DNA of 37,654 nt from a virus. The stretch is taken from positions 1-37,654 of IMG/VR virus record IMGVR_UViG_3300006086_000015; one strand, 5' to 3'. Each line of letters opens with the position of its first letter. The stretch's first letter is position 1. The notes below the pieces were generated by a model. It did no database searches, had not been told where the DNA came from, and saw only the letters and a list, made by a program, of their open reading frames with translations. This document shows, one piece after another, positions 22,299 to 30,900 of the stretch. The translations under genes were made by a program, and so were the position numbers.

Positions 22299-23393
22299 AT
22301 GAAAACACAAAACTCACTCCATATTTTTAAAGCAGGCACGCAAACCGCGATGAGCGGTGCAAGCCTCAATTTCACCGAAGCGGATCTGACTGCCAGTGCA
22401 GCGGCATATGATCCGGCTATTCATGAAGCCCCCATTGTTGTCGGCCACCCCAAAGCGGATGCACCGGCGTATGGCTGGGTTAAATCACTCAGTAGTAACG
22501 GCAGTGAATTATTTGCCGAGCCCAGCCAAGTAGACGCTGCGTTTGCCGAACTGGTAGAAGCTGGCCGCTTTAAGAAAATCTCTGCCTCTTTCTACACCCC
22601 AGATGCATCTGCCAATCCCGTCCCCGGTGTTTATTACTTGCGCCATGTGGGTTTTCTTGGTGCACAACCCCCCGCTGTTAAAGGCTTAAAACAAGTTGAA
22701 TTTGGTGAGGCCGATGAAGGCGTTATCGAATTTGCTGATTGGGATGATGTGGTCAACGCCAGCATGTGGAGGCAATTGCGCGATTGGGTTATTGGCAAAT
22801 TTGGCCTTGAAGAAGCCGACAAAGCCATCCCCACGTGGCAGGTCAGCACTCTCGAACAAGAAGCCCAAAAATCCGATGACGACGACAGCGGCCTAAGCCC
22901 CATGCCTGCCTCATTCGCCGAACCTCAAAACCCCGTACAGGAGAACACCGTGTCCCCCGAAGAAGCCAAACGATTAGCCGCTGAAAACGCCGCGCTGAAA
23001 AGCAAACTTGCCTTTGCTGACCAACAAAAGCGTAACGCTGAGTTCAGCGAGTTTTTAACCGGTCTTGTCGCTGCCGGAAAGGTGTTGCCCTTTGAGCAAG
23101 CCAACCTGTTGAACTTTGCGCAAGCGCTGGATGTGGAACAAACCGTGGAGTTTGGTGAAGGTGATACCAAAGCCACGCACAACCACTTGGAAGCCTTTAA
23201 GCAGTTGTTATCAGCGCGCCCAGTAGTCGTGAATTTTGGCGAGCATGCGAAAGGCGAACCCGAAAAAACTATCGACTTGTCCAATCCTCAAGCCATTAAG
23301 GCAGAAGCTATTGCGTTACAAAAACGCGCCGAAGCCGAAGGTAAAGCCTTGGATTACGCCGAAGCCGTTGTGCAGGTGTGCGCGGCGCAATAG
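22299..23393 (+). CDS. Prohead protease with C-terminal scaffold (Mu gpI-like)
   Basis: This 364-residue protein resembles Mu-like prophage protein I. Its N-terminal protease part includes NFTEADLTASAAAYDPAIHE, APIVVGHPKADAPAYGWVKS, KKISASFYTP and YYLRHVGFLGAQPPAVKG. A linker (about 180-217) leads to a helical scaffold part (about 218-364). The protease matures the prohead and removes the scaffold. No Shine-Dalgarno site is visible; a GCAGCC/GGCTGC hairpin (22281-22298) ends at the ATG. A second start inside gives the free scaffold. Confidence 0.88.
   Translation: MKTQNSLHIFKAGTQTAMSGASLNFTEADLTASAAAYDPAIHEAPIVVGHPKADAPAYGWVKSLSSNGSELFAEPSQVDAAFAELVEAGRFKKISASFYTPDASANPVPGVYYLRHVGFLGAQPPAVKGLKQVEFGEADEGVIEFADWDDVVNASMWRQLRDWVIGKFGLEEADKAIPTWQVSTLEQEAQKSDDDDSGLSPMPASFAEPQNPVQENTVSPEEAKRLAAENAALKSKLAFADQQKRNAEFSEFLTGLVAAGKVLPFEQANLLNFAQALDVEQTVEFGEGDTKATHNHLEAFKQLLSARPVVVNFGEHAKGEPEKTIDLSNPQAIKAEAIALQKRAEAEGKALDYAEAVVQVCAAQ
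22950..23393 (+). CDS. Nested in-frame scaffold protein (Mu gpZ-like)
   Basis: A GTG at 22950 in the protease frame has AGGAG six bases upstream and would give a 147-residue product. It is helical and charged at the start (SPEEAKRLAAENAALKSKLA) and otherwise Ala- and Gln-rich, as expected for a capsid scaffold. In Mu the scaffold Z is made from an internal start in gene I; the same plan is visible here. Confidence 0.75.
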   Translation: MSPEEAKRLAAENAALKSKLAFADQQKRNAEFSEFLTGLVAAGKVLPFEQANLLNFAQALDVEQTVEFGEGDTKATHNHLEAFKQLLSARPVVVNFGEHAKGEPEKTIDLSNPQAIKAEAIALQKRAEAEGKALDYAEAVVQVCAAQ

Positions 23394-23442
23394 CGCCTTT
23401 CCATAAAACGATTGAAACCCATTTTTTACACTGGAGCCAAGC

Positions 23443-23817
23443 ATGAGTAATCCAACTCTCTTAAAAAACATGACCGCAGGCGCGGCCATTAACCAATTCC
23501 GCATTGTGAAGTTTTCAGCAGCGGAAACCATGATTTTAGCGGCGGCGGCTACCGACAACATGATGGGTGTATGTAACGAAGTTTCACCCGCCGCTAACGA
23601 ACGCTTTGATGTGGTGTTGGAAGGTATTGCGTTTGTTGAAGCAGGTGCGGCCTTCGCATTTGGCGCGCCAATCACATCAGATGCAGTAGGCCGTGGTGTA
23701 ACGGCTGCACCAGCCGCCGGTGTGAATAACCGCGTGATTGGTTTTGCGATGGAAGCCGCCACAGCTGCAGGTGATGTGGTGCGTGTGCTGTTACAGCCGG
23801 GCTTTATGCAGGGTTAA
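23443..23817 (+). CDS. Capsid decoration protein (DUF2190-like)
   Basis: The 124-residue protein has the beta-rich pattern of DUF2190 head decoration proteins: NMTAGAAINQFRIVKFSAAE, then DNMMGVCNEVSPAANERFDV, VLEGIAFVEAGAAFAFGAPI and GFAMEAATAAGDVVRVLLQP. It probably binds and stabilises the capsid shell. GGAG lies in the upstream 15 bases. It lies between the protease/scaffold gene and the major capsid gene. Confidence 0.83.
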   Translation: MSNPTLLKNMTAGAAINQFRIVKFSAAETMILAAAATDNMMGVCNEVSPAANERFDVVLEGIAFVEAGAAFAFGAPITSDAVGRGVTAAPAAGVNNRVIGFAMEAATAAGDVVRVLLQPGFMQG

Positions 23818-23873
23818 TTTTTAACGCTGTGGGCATGGCTTGCAGCATCATTTTCTATTGTTAGGAGACAACC

Positions 23874-24830
23874 ATGTCTACAACCGCGTTTCAAGTGAAC
23901 CCCGAACTCAGTGCTGTTGCCATTGGGTTTAAGAACCCTGATGTTACGTTGATCGCCGATATAGTTTTACCGCGTATTACTAAGGGCGGCAAAAAATTCG
24001 CTTACACCAAATACACTGCTGCCGATGCGTACACCATTCCTAGCACCAAAGTTGGCCGTAAATCTGACCCAACTATGGTGGACTTTGGCGGCACGCTCAT
24101 TTATGACGAATGTGTGGATTGGGGCTTGGATGACTTGGTGCCCAACGATGAAATTAAAGCATGGGAAGCCATGCCAAAACCTGCTACCGGTGGCCCAGTA
24201 TCACCCTTGGTAAAAAGTACCAAGTTACTTACCTCATTGGTGCAATTAGATCGTGAACAGCGCGTTGCCAACTTGGTATTTAACGCGGGGAGCTATAGCG
24301 GCACGCAACAAGCCACGCTTTCTGGTACCAGCCAGTGGAGCGATTACACCAACTCCAACCCACTAACCGCGCTTATGACCGCGTTAGATAGTTGCATCGT
24401 TCGCCCCAATAAATTAGTGCTTGGCCAAGCAACTTGGACTGGTTTGCGCCAACACCCGAAAATCGTGCAAGCCATTTACGGTAGCGCCGCCAGTGCGGGT
24501 GTGGTGAGCAAAGAAGCCTTAGCTAGCTTGCTTGAAATTGATGAAGTTATCGTTGGGGCAGGCTTCGTAAACACCGCCACAAAAGGCCAAACCGCCACCT
24601 ACAACCGCTTGTGGGGCAAGCACGCCGCGCTCATTTATGTAAGTAAAGATGCTGCCGATGCCGACCAACCTACCTTTGGTTTTACCGCGCAGTTTGAAGA
24701 CCCCATCGCCGCTGTTATGCCATCCACCAAAGGCTTACGAGGTGGGCAACAACTGCGTGTGGGCGAGTCAGTGAAAGAAGTCATTGCCGCACAAGAAGTG
24801 GGTTACTTCTTCCAAAACGCAGTCGCTTAA
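23874..24830 (+). CDS. Major capsid protein
   Basis: A 318-residue protein with features of the B3/D3112-type major capsid: TLIADIVLPRITKGGKKFAY near residue 25, DECVDWGLDDLVPNDE, SLVQLDREQRVANLVFNAGS, PNKLVLGQATWTGLRQHP and a C-terminal VKEVIAAQEVGYFFQNAVA. An HK97-like fold is expected. AGGAG precedes the ATG. Its place after the decoration gene and before connector genes fits the head module order. Confidence 0.88.
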   Translation: MSTTAFQVNPELSAVAIGFKNPDVTLIADIVLPRITKGGKKFAYTKYTAADAYTIPSTKVGRKSDPTMVDFGGTLIYDECVDWGLDDLVPNDEIKAWEAMPKPATGGPVSPLVKSTKLLTSLVQLDREQRVANLVFNAGSYSGTQQATLSGTSQWSDYTNSNPLTALMTALDSCIVRPNKLVLGQATWTGLRQHPKIVQAIYGSAASAGVVSKEALASLLEIDEVIVGAGFVNTATKGQTATYNRLWGKHAALIYVSKDAADADQPTFGFTAQFEDPIAAVMPSTKGLRGGQQLRVGESVKEVIAAQEVGYFFQNAVA

Positions 24831-24851
24831 TTCATAACTTCTTTAATCGTC

Positions 24852-24871
24852 ATCCTCGCGGAAGCGGGGAT
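24852..24871. repeat. REP-like hairpin after the capsid gene
   Basis: ATCCTCGC (24852-24859) pairs fully with GCGGGGAT (24864-24871), one pair being T-G, around a GGAA loop, within GTCATCCTCGCGGAAGCGGG. It resembles the ATTCCCGCG-AAGCGGGAAT type of dispersed chromosomal repeat. It could limit read-through or protect the capsid mRNA 3' end. Confidence 0.6.
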
Positions 24872-24904
24872 TCACTGCCCTTAATTTTAATCGAGATTAC
24901 TACT

Positions 24905-25132
24905 ATGGCCGCTGCAAAAAAAACCGTTAATGACATTGTAATGATCCTTGTGATCGCGCTCGTTGCAATCGAGCATGATGGCAAACGCTTTGAGGAAGGC
25001 GAGCAATTTGAAATCCCTGCCGATGCGGTAAAGCCTTTGGCGGATGTCAACGCCATTAAGGTCGTAAGTGAAGCATCTGAAGCTACAGCTGCTGCGTCTG
25101 CATCTGAAGCTGCACCTGCTGAGAGGTCGTAA
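24905..25132 (+). CDS. Hypothetical head-region protein, 75 aa
   Basis: Starts at the ATG at 24905; a weak GAG lies upstream. The protein has a KRFEEGEQFEIPADAVKPLA core followed by an Ala/Glu-rich tail (EASEATAAASASEAAPAERS). Small proteins like this follow the capsid gene in several transposable phages. Its stop overlaps the next start. Function unknown. Confidence 0.72.
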   Translation: MAAAKKTVNDIVMILVIALVAIEHDGKRFEEGEQFEIPADAVKPLADVNAIKVVSEASEATAAASASEAAPAERS

Positions 25133-25551
25133 TGACCTACGCCACCCAACAAGATTTGGTTGACCGCTTTGGTAGCGATGAGCTGATTCAGCTCACTGAT
25201 CGCGCCAATGTCGGCACTATTGATAGCACGGTAGTAAACCGTGTATTGGGTGATGCAGATGCAGAAATCAATGGCTATTTAGCGGGGCAATACGCATTGC
25301 CGCTCGCCACCGTGCCTGCTGTGTTGGTGCGGTTGGCTTGCGATATTGCCCGCTATCAACTGAGTGCAGACCGCGTAACCGAAGCCGTGCGTGATCGCTA
25401 TAAAGATTCAGTCGCCATGCTCAGCAAAATTGCACGTGGTGAAGTTCAGTTAGGTGTTGCCACCGGCCAAGCGCCAGCACCCACGGATTCTGGCATTGCG
25501 TATAGCGCGCCAGACCGAGTGTTTAGCAGTAATACCTTGAGTGATTACTGA
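25132..25551 (+). CDS. DUF1320 head-tail connector (Mu gp36-like)
   Basis: The 139-residue protein matches DUF1320: YATQQDLVDRFGSDELIQLT at the start, then DAEINGYLAGQYALPLATVP and RLACDIARYQLSADRVTEAV with RDRYKDSVAMLSKIARGEVQ. In Mu-like phages it is a head completion protein between portal and tail. Start and stop overlap both neighbours, so expression is likely coupled. Confidence 0.88.
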   Translation: MTYATQQDLVDRFGSDELIQLTDRANVGTIDSTVVNRVLGDADAEINGYLAGQYALPLATVPAVLVRLACDIARYQLSADRVTEAVRDRYKDSVAMLSKIARGEVQLGVATGQAPAPTDSGIAYSAPDRVFSSNTLSDY

Positions 25552-25985
25552 TGATGCAAATTTCACCGAGTGTGCTGATTGCCAAGATAAAAGCCGATTG
25601 CCCTTTGTTGGAGTTGGTTGGTGGCAGTCCGGATTTTTCAACCGCTGAATCCACACTCAAAACCAAAATGCCTGCGGCGTTTGTAGTGCCACTGGCCGAG
25701 CAAGCAAGCCCCAACACATCAGCAACTATGTTGGTTAGCCAAAAAATTACCCAGCAGTTTGGGGTGATTTTAGCGGTAAAAAATTTGCGGGATGCCACTG
25801 GCGAGAAAGCCATTGCTGACCTCTACACACTGCGCCAGCAATTGCTCTCCAAACTGGTGGGTTGGATTCCACCCGGTGGTGTGAGTGGAATGGAATTTGG
25901 CGGTGGCCGCGTACTGGATATGAACGACCAAGTGCTCTGGTGGCAAGACGATTTTAACCTCGATACCTATTTTAGGAGTGCCTAA
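25551..25985 (+). CDS. Gp37-like tail completion/terminator protein
   Basis: A 144-residue protein beginning MMQISPSVLIAKIKADCPLL, with AFVVPLAEQASPNT and ITQQFGVILAVKNLRDATGE, then WIPPGGVSGMEFGGGRVLDM. The pattern and position fit the Gp37/tail terminator family of Mu-like siphoviruses. It would cap the tail tube and join it to the head. The ATG overlaps the preceding TGA; a second ATG follows at once. Confidence 0.8.
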   Translation: MMQISPSVLIAKIKADCPLLELVGGSPDFSTAESTLKTKMPAAFVVPLAEQASPNTSATMLVSQKITQQFGVILAVKNLRDATGEKAIADLYTLRQQLLSKLVGWIPPGGVSGMEFGGGRVLDMNDQVLWWQDDFNLDTYFRSA

Positions 25986-25987
25986 GC

Positions 25988-26167
25988 ATGGCCAAGAAAA
26001 ATGAAGTGGCACCCAGTGATGCCGTTGTAGAGCAACAACCAGAAGCAGGCGGTAGTTATACCCGTTGCTCAAATTCGGGTGAGCTGACGTTGGTAGAGCG
26101 CACCGGCCATGACGCTGTAGCTGATGCGGCAACCATTAATGTTGATTCCCCAGAATCTCAGGCTTAG
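25988..26167 (+). CDS. Small tail-region protein, 59 aa
   Basis: The ATG at 25988 follows AGGAG by nine bases, and the frame ends at 26167 just before the tail tube gene. The product includes GGSYTRCSNSGELTLVERTG, a small motif seen at this place in other Mu-like phages, and an acidic tail. The role is unknown, probably linked to tail assembly. Confidence 0.72.
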   Translation: MAKKNEVAPSDAVVEQQPEAGGSYTRCSNSGELTLVERTGHDAVADAATINVDSPESQA

Positions 26168-26177
26168 GAGTTAAACC

Positions 26178-27107
26178 ATGCAATATGCACAGCGTAGCGT
26201 CTTACTGTCGAAAATCGAAACCACCTATGGCGTAGATTCAGTGCCCACAGGCGCAGCGAACGCCGTACTGATTACCAATTTACAAGTTACGCCACTGGAT
26301 CAAGATACCGATGGCCGCAACCTGATTCGCCCATTTTTTGGTAATAGCCAACAATTGCCAACCGCTAACCGTACCTTAGTTGAATTTGATGTGGAGTTAG
26401 CGGGTTCTGGTGCCTTGGGTACAGCGCCAGCCTATGGCCCACTGTTACGCGGTTGTGGCATGGCCGAAGTTATTACGGCCTCTACTAAAGTGGAATATTC
26501 ACCTATTTCAACAGCGTTTGAATCGGTGACTCATTATGTCAACTATGACGGTGTGCTACACAAACTCACTGGCGCACGTGGCACCTTCAGCATTGCGTTA
26601 GATGCTAAACAAATTCCACATATGCACTTCAAGTTTACCGGCATGTTTAACCCTGTCACGGATACCGTATTGCCTACGGTAACCCTCACCGCTTGGCAAC
26701 AGCCATTGGCCGTTCTGACTGGTCAAACCAGTGGTTTCACTTTGCATGGCTTTTCAGCAGCGGTATTGCAGTCGCTCAGTATTGATATGGCAATCAGCGT
26801 TGCTCACCGCGCCCTTGTGAACTCAGAAGCGGTAATCATTAATGACCGCGCCCCTGCGGGCAAAGTAGTCATTGAAGCCGTTGCCGTGGCGACTAAAGAC
26901 TTTTGGACGCTGGCGAAGAATGCCACCTTGGGTGCGCTCTCCATTGTTCATGGTACTACGGCAGGTAATACCGTTCAGATTGATGCACCACAGGTTCAGC
27001 TCAGTAAACCCAGCTACAGCGATATGGACAAAATTCGCATGCTCAATATGGATTTAATCCTTAACCCCAGTAGCGGTAACGACGAGATCAAAATCACGGT
27101 TAAGTAA
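26178..27107 (+). CDS. Major tail tube protein
   Basis: The 309-residue protein starts MQYAQRSVLLSKIETTYGVD, a typical siphovirus tube opening, and continues with beta-rich segments (VEFDVELAGSGALGTAPAYG, ARGTFSIALDAKQIPHMHFK, TLHGFSAAVLQSLSIDMAIS). No sheath gene lies next to it, which supports a non-contractile tail. AGGAG precedes the ATG. It polymerises into the tail shaft. Confidence 0.87.
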   Translation: MQYAQRSVLLSKIETTYGVDSVPTGAANAVLITNLQVTPLDQDTDGRNLIRPFFGNSQQLPTANRTLVEFDVELAGSGALGTAPAYGPLLRGCGMAEVITASTKVEYSPISTAFESVTHYVNYDGVLHKLTGARGTFSIALDAKQIPHMHFKFTGMFNPVTDTVLPTVTLTAWQQPLAVLTGQTSGFTLHGFSAAVLQSLSIDMAISVAHRALVNSEAVIINDRAPAGKVVIEAVAVATKDFWTLAKNATLGALSIVHGTTAGNTVQIDAPQVQLSKPSYSDMDKIRMLNMDLILNPSSGNDEIKITVK

Positions 27108-27149
27108 TTTTTTTGCCCATTAACAACACTTTTTCACTTGGAGCAACAC

Positions 27150-27518
27150 ATGTTCAAACTCGCACCCTCAGATCGTTTTACCTACCCGGTAACCGTAGAA
27201 ACCATTGTTAATGGCGGCGCAACCCGCAAAGATAAATTCAGCGTGACCTTCGCGCGTTTAAGTACAACTGAAGTCACGGATTGGGTAGATCGTATTATCG
27301 AAGCTGGACGTGAAGGCACTGAAACAGCCGTTCAAACCGCCCGCGATTTAGCCCATAAAGTAGTGCTGGATTGGCAAGAAGTACTGGGTGATGACGGCAC
27401 CCCCGTACCGTTTTCAACAGACATGCTGAGCCAAGCGCTAGAAATCCACCCGTTCCCAACCTCTATCGCCAGCGCATGGTTAGAAGCGGTAAACGGTGGT
27501 GCTAAAAGAAAAAACTAG
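27150..27518 (+). CDS. Tail assembly chaperone G
   Basis: The 122-residue protein begins MFKLAPSDRFTYPVTVETIV and has the pattern of a siphovirus tail assembly chaperone between tube and tape measure. The ATG at 27150 is chosen because GGAG lies six bases upstream. It ends with KRKN-stop, where the codons AGA-AAA-AAC contain the heptamer A AAA AAC (27509-27515) directly before TAG. This predicts a -1 frameshift into the next frame. Confidence 0.85.
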   Translation: MFKLAPSDRFTYPVTVETIVNGGATRKDKFSVTFARLSTTEVTDWVDRIIEAGREGTETAVQTARDLAHKVVLDWQEVLGDDGTPVPFSTDMLSQALEIHPFPTSIASAWLEAVNGGAKRKN

Positions 27519-27904
27519 AAGCCGCTGCTCACTATTGGGCAGCAGGTTCACCCAATCAAACTCAGAGTGTTGAGGATGATTTAACACTCATGGGCTTGGG
27601 TGATTCGCAAGAAGTTATGGAATGGCTAAACGCGATCAACCAAGTAACAAGGACAGCAAATGCTGATATGGAAATCCTGTCAGAAAACCTCACCACCGTT
27701 GAGGCGTTTTTAGCGGTACAAACCAATTGGATCATCTTGGCTGGTTTGGGGGGCATAGTTTACCACGGCATCAATTACACCCAGCTGCACAGTGTATTCG
27801 CGATGATGAATATCCCCAGAAAAGAATGGCCAGCACTGTTTAGTGATATCCGTATTATGGAGCAGGCAGCACTCCCACTTCTTAACCAAAAAGCCCAAAA
27901 ATAG
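27515..27904 (+). CDS. T part of the frameshifted G-T tail chaperone
   Basis: After a -1 slip at 27509-27515 translation would continue LEAAAHYWAAGSPNQTQSVE and DDLTLMGLGDSQEVMEWLNA to a stop at 27904, adding 129 residues and giving a fusion of about 251. The extension is open from the slip point, so the longest in-frame ATG (27590) need not be used. In lambda-like tails the GT fusion binds tape measure and tube proteins. The C-terminal part has a hydrophobic stretch (WIILAGLGGIVYHGINY). Confidence 0.8.
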   Translation, partial: LEAAAHYWAAGSPNQTQSVEDDLTLMGLGDSQEVMEWLNAINQVTRTANADMEILSENLTTVEAFLAVQTNWIILAGLGGIVYHGINYTQLHSVFAMMNIPRKEWPALFSDIRIMEQAALPLLNQKAQK

Positions 27905-27911
27905 GTTTGTT

Positions 27912-30900
27912 ATGGCGCTCAATCTGGAAATTCTACTTAAGTTACTCGGAACGGATCGAGCCGCCACTGACTTAAATGGCGTTGCGGATAGTGTTAAGCG
28001 TGTTGGTAACGAATCTAAAAACGCTAGCGACCAAATGGCCAGCGGTACCAGCGCCATTGCTGAGCAGCTAGAGCGAATGCAAAAGTTCGCGCTTGGTTTT
28101 ATCGCCTTTGAAAAGCTCACCGAATATGCCAGCAAAACGATTGAGTTAGCGGATAGCTGGACAAACCTCAATGCCAAAATGGTATTGGCCACAGGTAACG
28201 CCGCTGCTGCGAAAGAAGTTACCGCACAACTGTTTGATGTTGCCCAAAACCTGCGTGTACCACTGGACGAAACCGCAAAACTGTTTGGACGTTTGGTGCC
28301 TGCGCTGAAAGAATTTGGCGGCGGCACCAATGAGGCCATGCGTTTAACCCAAGAATTGAGCATGTCGCTCAAGCTCAGCGGTGCAACCACGGCAGAAGCC
28401 GGTGCGGCCATGCTGCAATTCAGCCAAGCCATGAGTGCAGGTGCGCTGCGCGGCGAAGAATTCAACTCCATGGCCGATGCTGCCCCACGCTTTTTAAAGG
28501 CATTGTCTGATGGTATGGGCGTATCACGCGGTGCACTCAAAAGCCTAGCCGAGCAAGGTAAATTAACAACGGATGTAGTTTATGACGCATTATCCAAACA
28601 GCTCCCCGTATTAAAAGATGAGTTCGGCAAACTGCCGCTCACCGTAGGTGATGCATGGACAAAAATGGGTAACGCCGCCATGAAAGCCGTGGGCGAAACA
28701 GATACCGCTGCAGGCGGTACGCATCATTTGGCGTTGGCCCTAGAGGCAGTTGCTAACAACCTGCCCATGCTGATTGATGGCGTCATCCGTATCACAGAAG
28801 TCACTCTGGCGTACTTTGCTGTAGTTAAAGGCGGCCCCATGCTCATGGAGGCCTTAGCCTTGGCTCAAGGTGCGCTAACGTATAGCCTTGCTACTCTTGG
28901 CTTGGCAATGGAGTTGAGCACCAACAAGTGGGAGTTATTTACTACCAATTTATCAAACTCCAAAGGCGTATTTGCGGAATGTGCAACTGGGCTTGGCGCA
29001 CTCAAGGTGGCAGGTAGCCTGATGATGGCCGCTTTTGTTGGCTGGGAAATTGGTTCTTGGTTATCTGAAAATTTTGTAGAAGCGCGGATTGCCGGTATTG
29101 CTTTTGTAAATGCGATGTTACAGGGTTGGGAGTACATCAAATACGCTGCTGAAGTGGCATTTTTGACGATAAAAGCTGCATGGGATGCTCAACATGGAGA
29201 CTTTTCTGGAATCACTAACTTTACCCAAAAATTGGGTGAGCTTTCTGCTGCCCATGAAAAAGAATTGAAATTAATAAGCTCTACCACTGATGCGATGATT
29301 GAGGATGAAGTTGCCCGCACCAACGCCACGAATGCCACCAAAAATCAAACCGAAGCCAGCGACAAACTCAACAACACTGCCAATCAAACTGCCAAACAAG
29401 CCAAGGATATGCATGATGCCTATGACCGTTTTACGAAAAAACTGATTGAGCATACCGATGAGTTGAAAGACACCATCGCAGGTCATGCACATTTAACCGA
29501 AACACAAAAGGTGGCAATTCAGGTAAGTGAATTTCTTAATAGTTCAGGCCAAAAACTCACCCAGACTGAAAAAGATAAGCTGCAAAGTTTAATTGCCAGT
29601 GCCAACGGTCTTGAGTCACAAAGTGCCGCCATGCTGGTGGCCGATGGAAAGTACAAATCCCTGACTAGCTCTATTGAGAGCCAGATCACCCGACTAAAAG
29701 AACAGGCTGCTGGCCATGACAAGCTCACCGAATCGCAAAAGCTCACTATTGCTGCCACGGATCTGTTGGCTAAATCGGGGAATAATCTGACTACTGCACA
29801 GCGCGCATTACTTGAACAACTGATAGGCACCATGACCGGCCTGCAGAGTCAAACAGATGCTGAAGAGAAGGCAACCAAGGCTCGTGAAGAACATACTAAA
29901 AAAGTAGAGGAAGGCTTAAGAACCTTACAAACCAGCCTTGAAAAAGCCGTTGAAGAACAATACACCATTGGTAAAACGGCGGCGCAGGTACGCCAACTTG
30001 AGTTGGCCCGTGATCGCGAAACTCTCGCCACGCTTAATGCCACCCAAGCGCGTGAGGGATGCTCACAAGCATTGGATGCTGATATTGAGGCCATGAAAAA
30101 ACGTATTAGCTTAGAAGAGCAATTAGATACTCAGCTAACCACCAATGAAGGCCTTAAAAAGCAACAAGACCAAATCAAAGCCAACACTGAATCTTGGACT
30201 AAGTTTGCCGATGATATTGGTAAAGACTTTACCGATGGCTTTCAACGCATGCTGGAAAACGGCAAATCCGGCTGGGATTCATTCACTAGCTCAATCCGCA
30301 ACACCTTCCAAAAAGAGCTGGTGCAGTGGCTTTACAGCGCCTTTGCAAAGCCTATTGTTGTGAGCATGGTGGCTGGTTTTTCTGGCGGGGCCTCTGCAGG
30401 CACTACGACTGGCGCGAGCGGTTTAAGCAGTCTTATGAATCTCTTTGGTGGTGGCTCTGGTGGTGGAATCACTGGCTCAGTTGGAAGTGGGCTGATGTCT
30501 TTGGGCAATATGGTTGGTAGCACTTCCATATTAGGTTTTGGTGCTGGAATGAATGCCGGTGCTGGGGCGGCAGGGACTGCGGCTGGTTATGGCTCCATGG
30601 CAGGTAGTGTACTTAGTGTTGCTGGGCCCGTAGCCGCGTATTTGGCAGCGGGAACAGCCTTATATAAAGGTATTTCCGGCGAGTTCTCAACCGGAAATAC
30701 CGGAAAAATAATTGGCTTGCTCACAGGTGGAATTGGTGGTGGCTTATTTAACCGTGCCTTTGGTATGGGTGAGAAAAAAGTAAGTAGCTTTGGTGTTGAA
30801 GGTACTTTCTCAGGTTCTGATTTCAATGGTCAGAATTACGCAAACTGGAAACAGAAAGGGGGATGGTTTAAAAGTGATAAGAAAGGCACTAACTACTCCT

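Noticed and set aside
27710-28540. 276-codon minus-strand frame
   Set aside because: It lies antisense to the tape measure and tail chaperone genes, is Ser/Ala/Leu-rich as expected of a shadow, and has no operon context.
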